A stretch of DNA of 27,803 bases from assembly GCA_019677205.1 (NCBI GenBank), contig JAAMXY010000155.1, forward strand, positions 1 through 27,803, given 5' to 3'. The notes under the pieces are model-generated. The model was given only the letters and a program-made list of their open reading frames with translations, did not search any database and was not told the DNA's origin. The number at the start of each line of letters is the position of its first letter. The first letter of the stretch is position 1. This DNA is from Pinguiococcus pyrenoidosus. Lineage: Eukaryota; Sar; Pinguiophyceae; Pinguiochrysidales; Pinguiochrysidaceae. The translations under genes and the position numbers were made by a program. Shown here piece by piece: positions 8,383 through 18,700 of the stretch.

Positions 8383-11300
8383 TCAATCCTCTCCGCCGAG
8401 CTCGAGCAGTTCGGCCTCCTCTTCCAAGTCTTGCTCTTCGTCGAGCGCCCTCCGCTTCTCCGCGGCGAGCTGATCCTTCAAGTGCGCCTTGTCCCCTGGT
8501 TGTGGTTGGGTGCTGTCAGAGTTCCGACAAAGACGACAGATGGTGTCAAGGACACATGTACCCTGCTCGTCCCATAGGCCGGCCTCCTCGTATTCCTGCT
8601 CCAGCTTCTCCCGGAGCTCCTCGTAGCGAAAGGCCAGGTTCTTGTTGGCGAGGCGGCGATTGTAGATGAGATCGGCGGAAAGGAGGTACGAGTTCTTGGC
8701 GTCGTACTCGAGCACGATCAGTGGGGAGTAGCCGCCCCAGGCTTGCTTGTCCTTCTCCGTGTACGTGATCTTCGTGATGTTGTTGAAGTCGTCGTAGCTG
8801 TGCTCTTCGTAGGAGATGTCCTTCGTCGAGAGCAGGATGTGAAGCTTGTCCTGTGCTTCCGACCAGTCAGTCTTTGAAGGGGCGGGGCGGAAGCGCTCTC
8901 TTCTCTGGCGGCGCGAACCTTGAAGATCTTCCGACGGAAGTGCAGCTTGAGGGTTGTGACGCCTTCTGAGCTGAAGGTCATCTTCCGGAAGGTCGAGTTC
9001 ACAACGTACGCCACGACCGCCCAGATCAGGACCGAAAAGATGAGCCAAGTAAGCGGGAAGTCGCGGATCATAAGCTCGTAGAAGTCCTGCCCCCACTCGG
9101 TGTTCACGATGGTCCATTCGCCGGTGACGCGGTCCAGGAGGTCGAACGCCAGAATCCCTACGGCGGCTGTCGTGAGATTTGGAGATCTACGACTCGGGTT
9201 TCAACAAGTCGCTTGTCGAAATACCCGCGAAGATGATCTGGAGGATCTGGAGCGAGTCCGCGGCGCGTTCGTTGCTGCTCTGCAAGTCGCAAAGCCTTTT
9301 CATTTGCGCCTCGAGACTCTCGGTGAGCTGGAAGCTTCGAGTCTCCGCGACGACGCCGGCCATTTCGCGCAGTACGTCCAGATATCGGATCGCGCCGGCG
9401 ATGTTCTTCTTCAGATCGGTGCTTCTGCGGATGAGTTGGCTGCGCATGCCTGGCACGTCGCTGGTGAGACGACGTCGACCCTGCTCTCCGGTTCCGATGC
9501 GTCCTGGCCTACCTGCGATCTCCAGGCGGTCGTAGAGGCTGCGTCCCGCTTGCTCGGGAGGCTCCGGGGGCACCTCGATGATCTCAAGCGCTTCGAGCAC
9601 GTAGCCCAGGATCTCCTCCAGCTCGATCACGTCGTTGGACAGCGCACAGATCCGGTCTCGAATCCTGCGGAGAAGGTCAGGTTTCTGCTTGGATTGAAAG
9701 CACACCGCGACTTCCGCGCACCTGGAGAGGCTCTTGGGGTCCGCCTTGGAGTCTACGTCAATAATCTTCTTGGTGGTATGCATGTCGTCGGTGAGAATCC
9801 ACATCCGCGCAAAGAAGTTTTGCACGAAGATGTCGATCGTGATGAACTGCAAGTACGCGCAGAGCAGCGGCTCATGGTGCCTGGAGTTGGGACCTTTGGG
9901 ACGTCGTGTGAGGAAGCGACATGGGGTTGTTCTTCTTCTCTCTCTCTCTCTCTCTCTTTCTGACACACACGCGCAGAGCGCAGAGTGCAGAGTGCAGAGT
10001 GCAGAGTGCAGAGGCAGGCCGCGCAAAATCAGAACGCAGAGCGTACCGGCTACTAGCAGACCGTGCCCGCCGAAGATGAGCGTGTCGTGCTCGCTGATGT
10101 CGTACGCCGCCTTCGCGTCGCCGATGACCTGCTTGAGCTCGTTTTCGTACTCCCCTCGGTCCATGTACTCCTCCGCCGTGAGATGGGGCGTGATCTCGTT
10201 GGCGATGATGAGATTCACCTGCGATGCATGCGGAGCTCAGAGGCCGGCGCCTGAGACTTGCTCGAAGCCTTGCGGTACCTTGTTGCGGGTGTCCGCATCT
10301 CCCAGAAAGATGACGTTGAGCAGATCCCTCTGATGCTGCGAGATGATGCTGTCCACGATGGCGGAGCTGTCTTGCTGTACGTCAACCTTGGATGGAGGTT
10401 TGAGGGGTCAGCAGAGATGCGCTCTGACCGATGCATCGCTCAATGCGTCGCACCAGAAGCCGCGCGAGATGGTCGAGGGAGATGTTGTCCTTGATCCGAT
10501 CCATCACGGCCTCAACCTGCATGCCGTAGAAGCAGGTGCCCTCCGCGTTGAGGCTCACGCCAAAGGTCTCCACCTGTGGTGCCACGAGGTTTGAGGCGCC
10601 GTAGTCCTCGGACACAAAAAGCAGAGGACCTCGCTTGGCAGCGATACCTGCACGATGCCGCTGGCCTCCGGCAGGCGGATCTCCGCCTCGAAGTTGATGT
10701 GATTCGTCAGCGTGTAGTCCAAGATGTCGACGCTGGTGAGCTCAGGATTCATACGAAGCTGAGCAGGCATGCGTTACGCCTGCAGCACGGGTTGGAATCT
10801 CGTCAACTTGCGTGGAAGCCGCACCTGAGTCGCGGAGGAATCGTCGTCGATTTGAGGACTAATGAAGCCCCCTTGGCAGCGCTCCGTGGACCCTTGGAGA
10901 CAAGTCGCTTTTGTCAGCCTGCCACCGAATCGCGGTCTCTTGCCAGCGCTTTCGTACCAACGTTGTTGTTGAGCTGCACAACTTGGTTGGCGCCGAAGGG
11001 AATGTACTCCGCCACGATGATGCTGACGCTGTTGAGCGTGATGACTTCGTCCAGCTCGTCGCGGATGTTGTGCTGTGAAAATTTACCGCCGTCAACAGGC
11101 CGGAGAAGCATGCAGAGCGGCGTGGCGACGGTTCCACTCACCGTCGACACCGCCGACTCGTGCGCGCGATGGGCATTGCTCAAGGTGGGCCGCCCGCCGT
11201 AGCGCAGGCATTGCGGCACGTACGCCGACGACACGTACGAGACGTCTTCCGTGTCCGTCATGGTCGACTTGCGCGCATAGCCTCCGGCGGAGCTGAGCCA

Positions 11301-12457
11301 GTAGTCGTGGCCTCGCCACTCGGCTCTTTGGTATGAAGAAGATTGAGCTTGAGTTTTGCTGTTGAAGGCGTAGAAGCATCGAGGTGCGCACCTGAGCAGC
11401 TCATGAGTGCCTGGGGCGTATACAAAGTCGTGCACCGCCTCCCGGTCCTTCCGACTGACCCGCTTGACCAGCTCCTTGCCCTTTTCGCTGATCTGGTAGC
11501 AAGTGACCGGCTTGTACGACCGTGAAGAGACCTGGCGCGCAAAAGGAAGGTAACTTGGAAGCTCAGGGTCTTGTTCAGGGTGGATCACCACAGAGCGTGG
11601 TGCTCGCGTCACCTGCAAGCCATACAGGAGCTCTTCTTCGCGCAGGAACTCCACGTCAGACTTTCCTTCCTGAGACACGTTGAGGTAGACCCTTTCGATG
11701 GTTTGAGCCGGGTGCAGAATGTGAGAGTCGCACATGTACATACAAACAAAGAGGCAAGGAATGCTCGACGGGCCTCTGGCTCACAGGACGGACCTTCGGT
11801 TGTCGATGAGCTCCGACTGCGGCGCGTAGTCATAATCCAGTACGCTGGCGACGATTCCCTCGTAGATGAGCACCACTAGGGCTTGCTTGCGGATCCAGTC
11901 CGATGCCTCCATGGTTTGCAAAGGGATCCCATGAGCTTGTCGCTTGTGTGCTACCAGAGAGAGAGAGAGAGACAAAGAGGGAGAAAGACAAGAGAAGGGC
12001 AAACAAACAAAAGAAAACAAAGCAAAGCGAAGCGAGCCACTCCGCTGAAGCGCGATGCTGCGCTTGGAGTCCTTGCCTCACTTCTGCACCTCCGAGCTTC
12101 CTCTCTTCTCAACTCATCTCAATTCATCTCCTGCTCTCCGCGAAAGCTCGGCCTCAGCATGATTCACGCCATACCTGAGTCTGATCCTCCGCCTCGGAGG
12201 AGGTGTACAGCTTGAAGAGATACAGCAGACGATTCTGGTTCTCGGTGAGCCCCGTGTCTTCTTCGTCGTCCGTGTCCTCATCGTCGCTTTCCTCCGTCTC
12301 CTCGCTCTCTTCGCTTTCGTCATCCACCTAGTCCAGTAAACAAGCGCCGCTTAGCTCTTTGTCGCTGGTGGCCCCAGCGCCAGGAAGAACCTCATCCCTT
12401 TGATACACATACCTCTGCCGGCGGCATATCCTCAATCTTCTTGGCTTTCTTCAGCAT
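8383..12457 (-). CDS. Uncharacterised 901-residue coiled-coil membrane protein (15 exons)
   Basis: Fifteen exons join in one frame: 12457-12413, 12327-12175, 11942-11794, 11691-11613, 11531-11392, 11325-11142, 11072-10962, 10758-10648, 10606-10454, 10386-10279, 10218-10054, 9870-9225, 9157-8919, 8871-8562, 8495-8383 (2706 nt, 901 residues). All introns are GT-AG. The weakest junctions are the acceptors at 11943 and 9871 and the donor at 10961. Visible features are an Asp/Glu-rich segment (about 16-45), a soluble domain (about 60-480) with EDVSYVSSAYVP, NAHRAHESA, EYIPFGANQVVQL and LLNVIFLGDA, and a helical region (about 490-680). A block reading LQIIFAGILAFDLLDR-TGEW is followed by a membrane helix (about 716-737, WLIFSVLIWAVVAYVV), and the tail ends in a Glu-rich coiled coil. 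I do not recognise the family. The FAG-LAFDLLDR-TGEW block followed by a helix hints at a membrane-anchored sensor or channel-like module, but this is weak. The start at 12457 is the first in-frame ATG; an upstream exon cannot be excluded. Confidence 0.7.
9935..9959 (+). repeat. (CT)n microsatellite in intron 11 of the 901-residue protein gene
   Basis: About eleven CT dinucleotides within a CT-rich run. In the sense of the minus-strand transcript it reads (AG)n and sits in the 183-nt intron 10053-9871. Confidence 0.85.
9973..10013 (+). repeat. Heptanucleotide tandem repeat (GCAGAGT)n
   Basis: About five to six copies of gcagagt and near variants (gcgcagagcgcagagtgcagagtgcagag...). It lies in the same intron as the CT microsatellite, with only a CA-rich run between them. 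There are no unique spacers, so this is a minisatellite and not a CRISPR array. Confidence 0.85.
11960..11976 (+). repeat. (GA)n microsatellite in intron 2 of the 901-residue protein gene
   Basis: In transcript sense this is a CT run just upstream of the exon 3 acceptor (exon 3 starts at 11942), where a polypyrimidine tract is expected. Confidence 0.75.
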
Positions 12458-12901
12458 GTTGGAGAGGGTTTTCGATGCAATTTTCTTTGTTCTTCTTGGG
12501 TGCGTTTCTTTTTGCAAGGCAAGCAACGTGCGAACAACTTGGCCCGATAGGGGAGGCAACTACAGGATTTCGCGGCGATCCCGCACGGGAGAAGGGAGCA
12601 GGTTCTTCACCAGACGCATTGGTTTCATTTTCGGGGTCCGGGCGGACCCAGAAAGCAGAAGTCGACGAAAAATGAAGGAAAGGTCATCGACTTTCCAAAA
12701 GCATGTGCACAAGTCGGTGGATTTCGGAGATTGCATTCCGCTTGACAGATCAAAGGCGCCGCGCTTTTGCAAATCAATCATTTTGGGCTGTAGCGCTGAC
12801 CAGAGACTTCTCATCAATGCGCGCGAGCCAAGGCATGGACCACTAGTCCACCAAACCGTTCATTGAAATCCACACCGAATCAGCGCTGCTCCGCGATCCT
12901 C
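12458..12901. other. Intergenic region between two minus-strand genes
   Basis: 444 nt between the stop of the ABM-domain gene (12902) and the first ATG of the 15-exon gene (12457). An 85-codon minus-strand frame lies within it, but shows no motif and does not splice convincingly into the first exon. This is the only same-strand gene junction in the window, so it must hold both a 3' untranslated region and a promoter. GGCGCCGCGC at about 12757-12766 is a GC-rich palindrome-like core of unknown meaning. Confidence 0.4.
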
Positions 12902-15332
12902 CTACGCCGCGTCCGCTGCGCGAGCTCCGAGAATGAGCACCAGAATATAGGCCACGATCACAAAGAGCATCCAAAAAGCGTTCGGGAGGCCGAGAACCAG
13001 AATCTTTATCAAAGGATCCTGTCCCTTCGCGGCAGAAGCTAAGAAAGGTGGTGTGAGTGCCGCGGCGCCATCAGTCCTCGTCGTCGCTTCTCGTTTCGTG
13101 AGTCGTGGGAGGCATCATACCTGCATCTTGCTCCACCAGCCAGTTTCCAAAAAGGAACGTCACGAACGGCGCACCTTGATGCAGATAGCAGACAGCAAAG
13201 AAAGAAGGCCGTGAGGACGTCCGATTCTCGCGAACATGCGACCTGCCCGGTGCGGAGGACGTACCCACGAAGATGTTGGCAAAGTTCGACACGAACGTGA
13301 CAACGATCGCTTGAACCTGGACTGATGCGCCCGCGTCAGCTAGGACAGACCCGAGCCGCGGCGACACAATGGACACTAGATTGGGAGAAAAACGTGGTGG
13401 TGGTGGTGGTGGTGGTGGTGGTGGTGGTAGTTGTTAGCTTTGTTTTTGTTAGCGTTGCTAGCGTTCCTCTGAGAAGCACGGCTGCATCACCACTTACCAA
13501 TGGGTGCCAGAGAAAGCCACGTGAGAAAGGTTGTCTTCCACACAGGTGGAGGCAGCGCGCGATGATCGCTCTTCGACAGCGTCAGGGTATCTCCAAACAC
13601 ATCGCGCAGCATCAAGCCAATCTCCTCGCCCGAGTGAATGTGCCTGGTCGACTCCCTGACAAGGCAACAGCGTGTGAGTGTACTTGCGATGCCTCATTCT
13701 TCCTCCTTTTGGCGAGCAGCCTTACGTCTTCGTGGAATTGAAGAGAAGCGGCAGCCACCAGCTGCCAAAGAGATTCCATCTGAAGCAAAGGGTAAGGGCG
13801 GAGGCCTGGCCGAGCTCCTCGTCGAAGTCGTTCTGGCTCGGGTGGATGGTGTCCGTCGCCTGGGAACTCCGCAGATTCCGCAGGGTGTCTTCGTCGACCT
13901 GCAACCCCGAAAAGGGATCCACAGCGAGCAGCTCATAGGTCGTCTCCCGACCGCGCGTCCCCTCTAGCAGCGGATGCAGCCGCCGAAGCTCGCGCTTCCG
14001 CTCCTCAGATTGCATCCAACGCCGCATCGTCTCAAAGTTCCGGAAGCGGAAGATGGAGATGTACTGCAGCTTGCCGGACTCCGAGTTGGTCAGCAGATCC
14101 AACCCCATGAATTGGTCCCCGGCAAAGCGGCTCATCGCATGAGAGAAGCGCGTCATCTCCTCCTCGAACTCCTCCGTCCTCTCCCAACGGACGTGGTAGT
14201 GGCCGACCATGGTGAGTCCCTCCACGGCATCCTCCACATTCGCCAGCCTATCTTCCTTGATCTCCTCGTCGGTCAAGAGCTCGTCGAGGTCTTCATCTCC
14301 AGTGCTACCGCGCCAAGCAAAATGCGACGCCAGGGCCTCGTCGTCCACCTCCTCGCTTTCGCGTCTCGAATCCAGGCGGGGGATGTGATCGCACGCCGCC
14401 TCGACAGGGACGCCCTTCTCCACCAACATCGACGCTTTCACATCCCTCAACCTGCGGCGGAGGCGATTCGTCGTCTCCTTCAGCGCCTCTATCCGCCCTT
14501 CCGCCTTCTCTATCCTCTTGAGCAGGCGCGGATCCGGCTCGTTCTTCGGCGGCTGGAAGAGGCCCAGGCCCTCTTCCAGCGTGCTCCCCAGCACGGACAC
14601 GAGCGAGATGGAGTAGAGCAGCCGAGAGATGGGGTTGGACGGGAACCTCGCCCGCAAGAAGGCCGCAAGGCCAAGGCGGAGAAAGAGAGGCACCACGGCG
14701 TATGCAATGATGGGCACCAGATGCGCCAGAAAGACGTAGATGGCAAAGGTCTGGTCCTCCACCTCGCGCTGGATCTTGGGCAGCGTACCAGCGGCGCCGT
14801 TGAGAAGCGTCATGGGCATCACGCCGCTCCACACCACGAGGAACAAGCGCCATCTTGCCGGCGTCTTGATCTGCTCCTCGGGCTCTCCTGCCGCTCCAGG
14901 CCGAATGGCCGTGGCCAGGTCCAGCACGACGCCGTCCTTGTCCACCAGATGCACCTCCCGCTCCATGCTGTTGGGGAATAGCTCCACCTCGTTGGCCAAG
15001 TCCAGCCAATGCTGGCGTTCTTCGCTGTCAATCCAGACCCGCATGTTGGCGTAGGACTCGAACTTGATGATGATGGCGATCTGGTGCACATCCTTGCCCT
15101 CCTCCTGCACCCCAATGGGCCCCAGGTCAATGTGGCGAATGCCGCGGTAGCCCTTGAAGTTCCGGGCGGCGTTCCGGATGCCTCGACGCCAGACTTCCCA
15201 GCGTTCCGGGCTGCTCAGGTCCACTTGAAGCAGGATGTGGGCGGTCACGAGCGCGGCGCTGGGCTCTTCGAAGGTGCGCAGGCTCTGCTGGGTCACCAGA
15301 GCAGTGGGGCTAGAAGCATTGTTGGCGGGCAT
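12902..15332 (-). CDS. Membrane protein with duplicated antibiotic-biosynthesis-monooxygenase (ABM) domains
   Basis: Exons 15332-13726, 13655-13498, 13375-13265, 13174-13121 and 13038-12902 give 688 residues from the ATG at 15332; introns are 70, 122, 90 and 82 nt, all GT-AG. The product looks like two copies of the ABM-plus-membrane architecture seen in bacterial COG3224 proteins. Copy 1 has an ABM ferredoxin-like domain (about 28-118, ending in YANMRVWIDSEERQHWLD) and then PARWRLFLVVWSGVMP with helices at about 160-225. Copy 2 follows a coiled linker (about 270-300) and an acidic stretch: an ABM domain (about 373-455, ending in FETMRRWMQSEERKREL), then PPPVWKTTFLTWLSLAP with helices to the C-terminus. 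The paired W-S-E-E-R endings and the paired aromatic-rich membrane entries are the evidence for duplication. ABM folds include cofactor-free monooxygenases and haem-degrading enzymes. No activity can be assigned here, and a sensing or binding role is equally possible. Confidence 0.85.
13393..13429 (+). repeat. (GGT)n trinucleotide microsatellite in an intron of the ABM gene
   Basis: About twelve GGT/GTG units, reading (ACC)n in the sense of the minus-strand transcript. The run is within the 122-nt intron 13497-13376, a little upstream of its acceptor ...tcccaatctag. Confidence 0.9.
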
Positions 15333-15735
15333 GATCGGTGCGGCCTTGTGGGCTGGTTTAGCGGCGTTCTGCCAAGAAGGTGGTCTTGCGAGGCTGTGTT
15401 ATGGCTCGATTCGGAAAAGAACGACAGAGAACGCATCGGAACAAATCGACTCGTGCGTCAGACACCGCTGTTCAACTATGCAACACCCATCGGAAGAAAA
15501 TGTCGTGGTGATACTAGAACGATGAGTATCCTCGAAGGAAGTACAAAAAAATTGTGTTTCTCTTTCGTATGGGTATGGAAAGTATCAGCCATCACACGAT
15601 GGTAGATTGATCCTCTAAAAGCATCTGATATAGCTCGGTCGACTTCAAGAGATCACAACATAGTCCGGGAACCCCCGACGCCGGACTTGCAACTTCCTGG
15701 CCTCTGCAGGGGACTCTGCGCGCCGCGGCGTCAGC
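15333..15735. promoter_or_regulatory. Divergent promoter region, ABM protein / IQ-motif protein
   Basis: 403 nt head-to-head. It is more AT-rich at about 15540-15630 than the flanking genes. I see no TATA box at a standard distance and no copy of the TTTCCCGCC element. No credible gene lies inside it. Confidence 0.5.
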
Positions 15736-18700
15736 ATGACCGCCATCTACCAGCTCGTCATCGCCGAGGCCTTCCTGGACCTCGGGCACCTCCCAGAGGT
15801 CGCGCGCCGCTCAACTTTTTTGCGAGCGGATGAGGCGGCGTATGAACAAGCGCTCGCCAGCCCGCTCAGAGTGGATGTTCTCGTCACCAAGGCGGAGCTG
15901 CAACGTGCTTTGCAGGATCCTGGACGGCTTCGCCCTCGGCGCCTGCGCCAGGCCTTTCGCAAGCGCCGAGATGCGCTGCGCGAGCAGATCTGCAGCGCCA
16001 CAGAGCAGCTGCGGACGCATCAGGCGGAGCTTCTTGACTGCGAGGCGAGGCTGGCCAGCCTCGGAGACTTCGGCCGGACGTCCGAGTCGCCCGTGGACAT
16101 GGCGGACAGGAGACAAGGCCTCGCGGATGTGACGAAAGATGAGCACGGCGGTCTACATCGCGACGTGCACGAGCTGGAGTTCGTGGAGACGGCAGTGCTT
16201 CACGGCCACCGCGAGCGGCTTCAGGTGGAGAAAGCGCTGCCGCTGCTGCAGTGGCGCTGCCGGGAGCTGCAGAAAGACCTTCACAGCGCAAAGGGAGCGC
16301 TTGCCGTCCTCGTGCAGCACATGTACGCGAGAAGCGCCCTGCGCGTGCAGCGGGTGTTTCGAGGCTACCGTACCCGGAGAGATCTGCACGTCATCCTCGA
16401 GAGACTGCATCAGGAGTGGGTGCTTCGCGCCGTCCTGAAGATCCAGCGCTTCTGGCGCCGCTGCCAAAATAGGTGGGGGCTGCTGGCGATGCTGGCCAAG
16501 CGGCACCATGACTGCAGCGTCCAACTTCAGCGCATCGTGCGCGGCTTCCTCGGCCGACGCAAGGCGCTGCGGCGGAGGCACTTCCTCTGGATGCAGCGCC
16601 GCCACAGAGCGGCGACCGAAATCCAGGCGCATGTGCGGCGGATGCTCGCAAAGATGCTCGCGGCGAGATTGACGCACGAGGCCGAACTCCAGAGGAAGAA
16701 TCTCGTCGAAGAGTGGGCGGCGATTCAGGTGCAGAGGTACACGCGGGGGTATCTTTGTCGTCACGGCTACATAAGGCGACGGACGGAGCTCGGCTTGAAT
16801 CAGCGTCTCAAGTTCCTCACGAGACGCTACCTGAAGGATGGAAAGCTGTGGGATTTCCTGCGGGAGGTCAACACCGACTACGAGCGCTTCGAGCGGGAGA
16901 AGGCCGACCTCGTCGCAAGAGAGGACCACTACGCCGAGACCTTCCTCAGCAAGGTCCTGGAGCGGCGGGACAAAGACTTTGGGTACGCCATCCGAGCATA
17001 CCGAAGGGCCGCCGAAGCGCGAAGCCGAAGATCAAGGGGCCGTCTAGCGTCTTTCCCCTATCGTCCAGCGACAACTTGCGAAGACATTCCCGGACCTCGA
17101 CTTCGCGGCTTCGTCGGCGGCTGGAGCGGAAGAGTAGCGACTCATCCCGCCCACCACGAGCACGTGCGCTCCGCCGACGGCAGGCTTCAGGGACCGCTGT
17201 GTCAAAAGCTCCCAAGAAGGCGCCTGCATCGAAGTGAGAGCGCTGGTGCGAGACGAGGGCGATCGGCCGTAGCAGCAGCATCGTGTGACGTAGCCGCGGT
17301 GATGCCGCGCCAAGCAACCCCTTCCGCCGCGCTTCTGTCTGAAACGCCAAAATGCCGCGGCGCTAAGCCTGAGGACTTGGAGACTTGCTCGAGTCGTCAG
17401 GGTTCAGTGCGCTGTCCGGAACGGGCACCAAATCTCGCCTCCCGCCGTCGACGCCACTCGATCTCTTCACCGGCGCGTCGCCGCCTCGCTGGGACCCGGA
17501 GCTTCCGAACGCAGCAAGAGAGACCCCTCGTGAGCCCGCTGATCGCCGGAAGGCGCTGCGCTCAGCAGACCGATCATGGGAGGTTCTGCGGCGAGGCGTT
17601 GACGGCCGACATCCCACGGGTACGCAGCGCGTCCTTCTGCCTGCCAATGACAAACACGACAGGCTGATGCATCCGAACAGGGCTTAGCGGACGGCGTGCA
17701 GCGTCTTTGCCGAGCCGCAACGATAAGGCTTCACGTGCCGGACTCTCTGGAGCCCGACACCTCGCCTTCCGAAGCATTTGCCAAGTACCTCGCGTTGCCG
17801 CCCAGCGTCGCCAAGGCATGTATATAAAAAGGCCTCAAATGCGTGCCATCATGCAGCATCTTACGCCGATACTTGGACAGGTCCATCATGAGTTGTCGGC
17901 CTTCAAAGTCGCCGATCGTTACTACCGCCAACTCCGCAGGTAACGACGCTTTCCTGTTCACCAGCCGACGACCCCTCAGAGCTCCTCCGCTGCAGAGTCG
18001 GATACGGCACGATCCGGGATCTGCTACCTCTCTCAAAAGCGGAGGCTGTCTTCGCCGCCATTGAAGCTCCGCAAGACTTCAAGTCCATGTGCCTAGCGTT
18101 GCTGCGCGAGCTGCACAATCACGATAAAGGTATGCAAGCCAGAAAGCTTGAGGAATCATCAGATGCTCGAGATTGAACGCTTCGACAACCCACACAGGGG
18201 CGAAGCTCCGGCAGCACATCCGAGCGATTCATCAGGCGGAAGACGGTCGGACCAACTTGAAAGCGCTTCGCGACGCTGGCCTCAACTCCATTGCGCCGAT
18301 CCGAGTTGAGGGTCCAAGGACGGCGCCGGCGCAGAAGCGACTCCGCCGCGTCTTCCGCTTGATGGCGGCCAAGATGCGGCCGACTTGGAAGGACATCTTG
18401 GGCCTAGAGGTGAGAGCGATTCGCCATCGGAATTCTTGGCTTGCAGATTTGCGGCGTCGCTGACAGCTCAGCCCCTCTCCAAAGCTCGATGTGCTACCAA
18501 AGGTGTCACAGAATGATGGGAGGACGGAGCTCTCGGATGCTGCGGTACAAGGCAACGATGCCAGCGATGCCGAGGCGCTTGGGCAGGCGTGTCAGGACTT
18601 CGGCGCATCTGCAATCGCGCCAGGTGATACGCCTGCGAAGCCGCCAACATCACCTGACATACCGACTTCCGCCCCGGCGGATCTCAGCTGGGACGAAGCA

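Noticed and set aside
9973-10013. Possible CRISPR-like array
   Set aside because: Direct 7-nt tandem repeat without unique spacers, within a eukaryotic intron.
12560-12817. Minus-strand 85-codon frame as an upstream exon of the 15-exon gene
   Set aside because: No convincing donor joins it in phase to the exon at 12457-12413, and it shows no motif.
13974-14981. 335-codon plus-strand open frame
   Set aside because: Antisense shadow of the ABM-domain exon, with His/Arg/Gln-rich shadow composition and no domain.
16153-16929. Minus-strand open frame of 258 codons
   Set aside because: Antisense of the IQ-motif exon.
17048-17667. Unspliced reading of the IQ gene to the stop at 17667
   Set aside because: Quality of the frame falls after about 16985, while the spliced frame gives a plausible Ser/Arg linker and connects to well-formed downstream exons. 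Kept only as an alternative.
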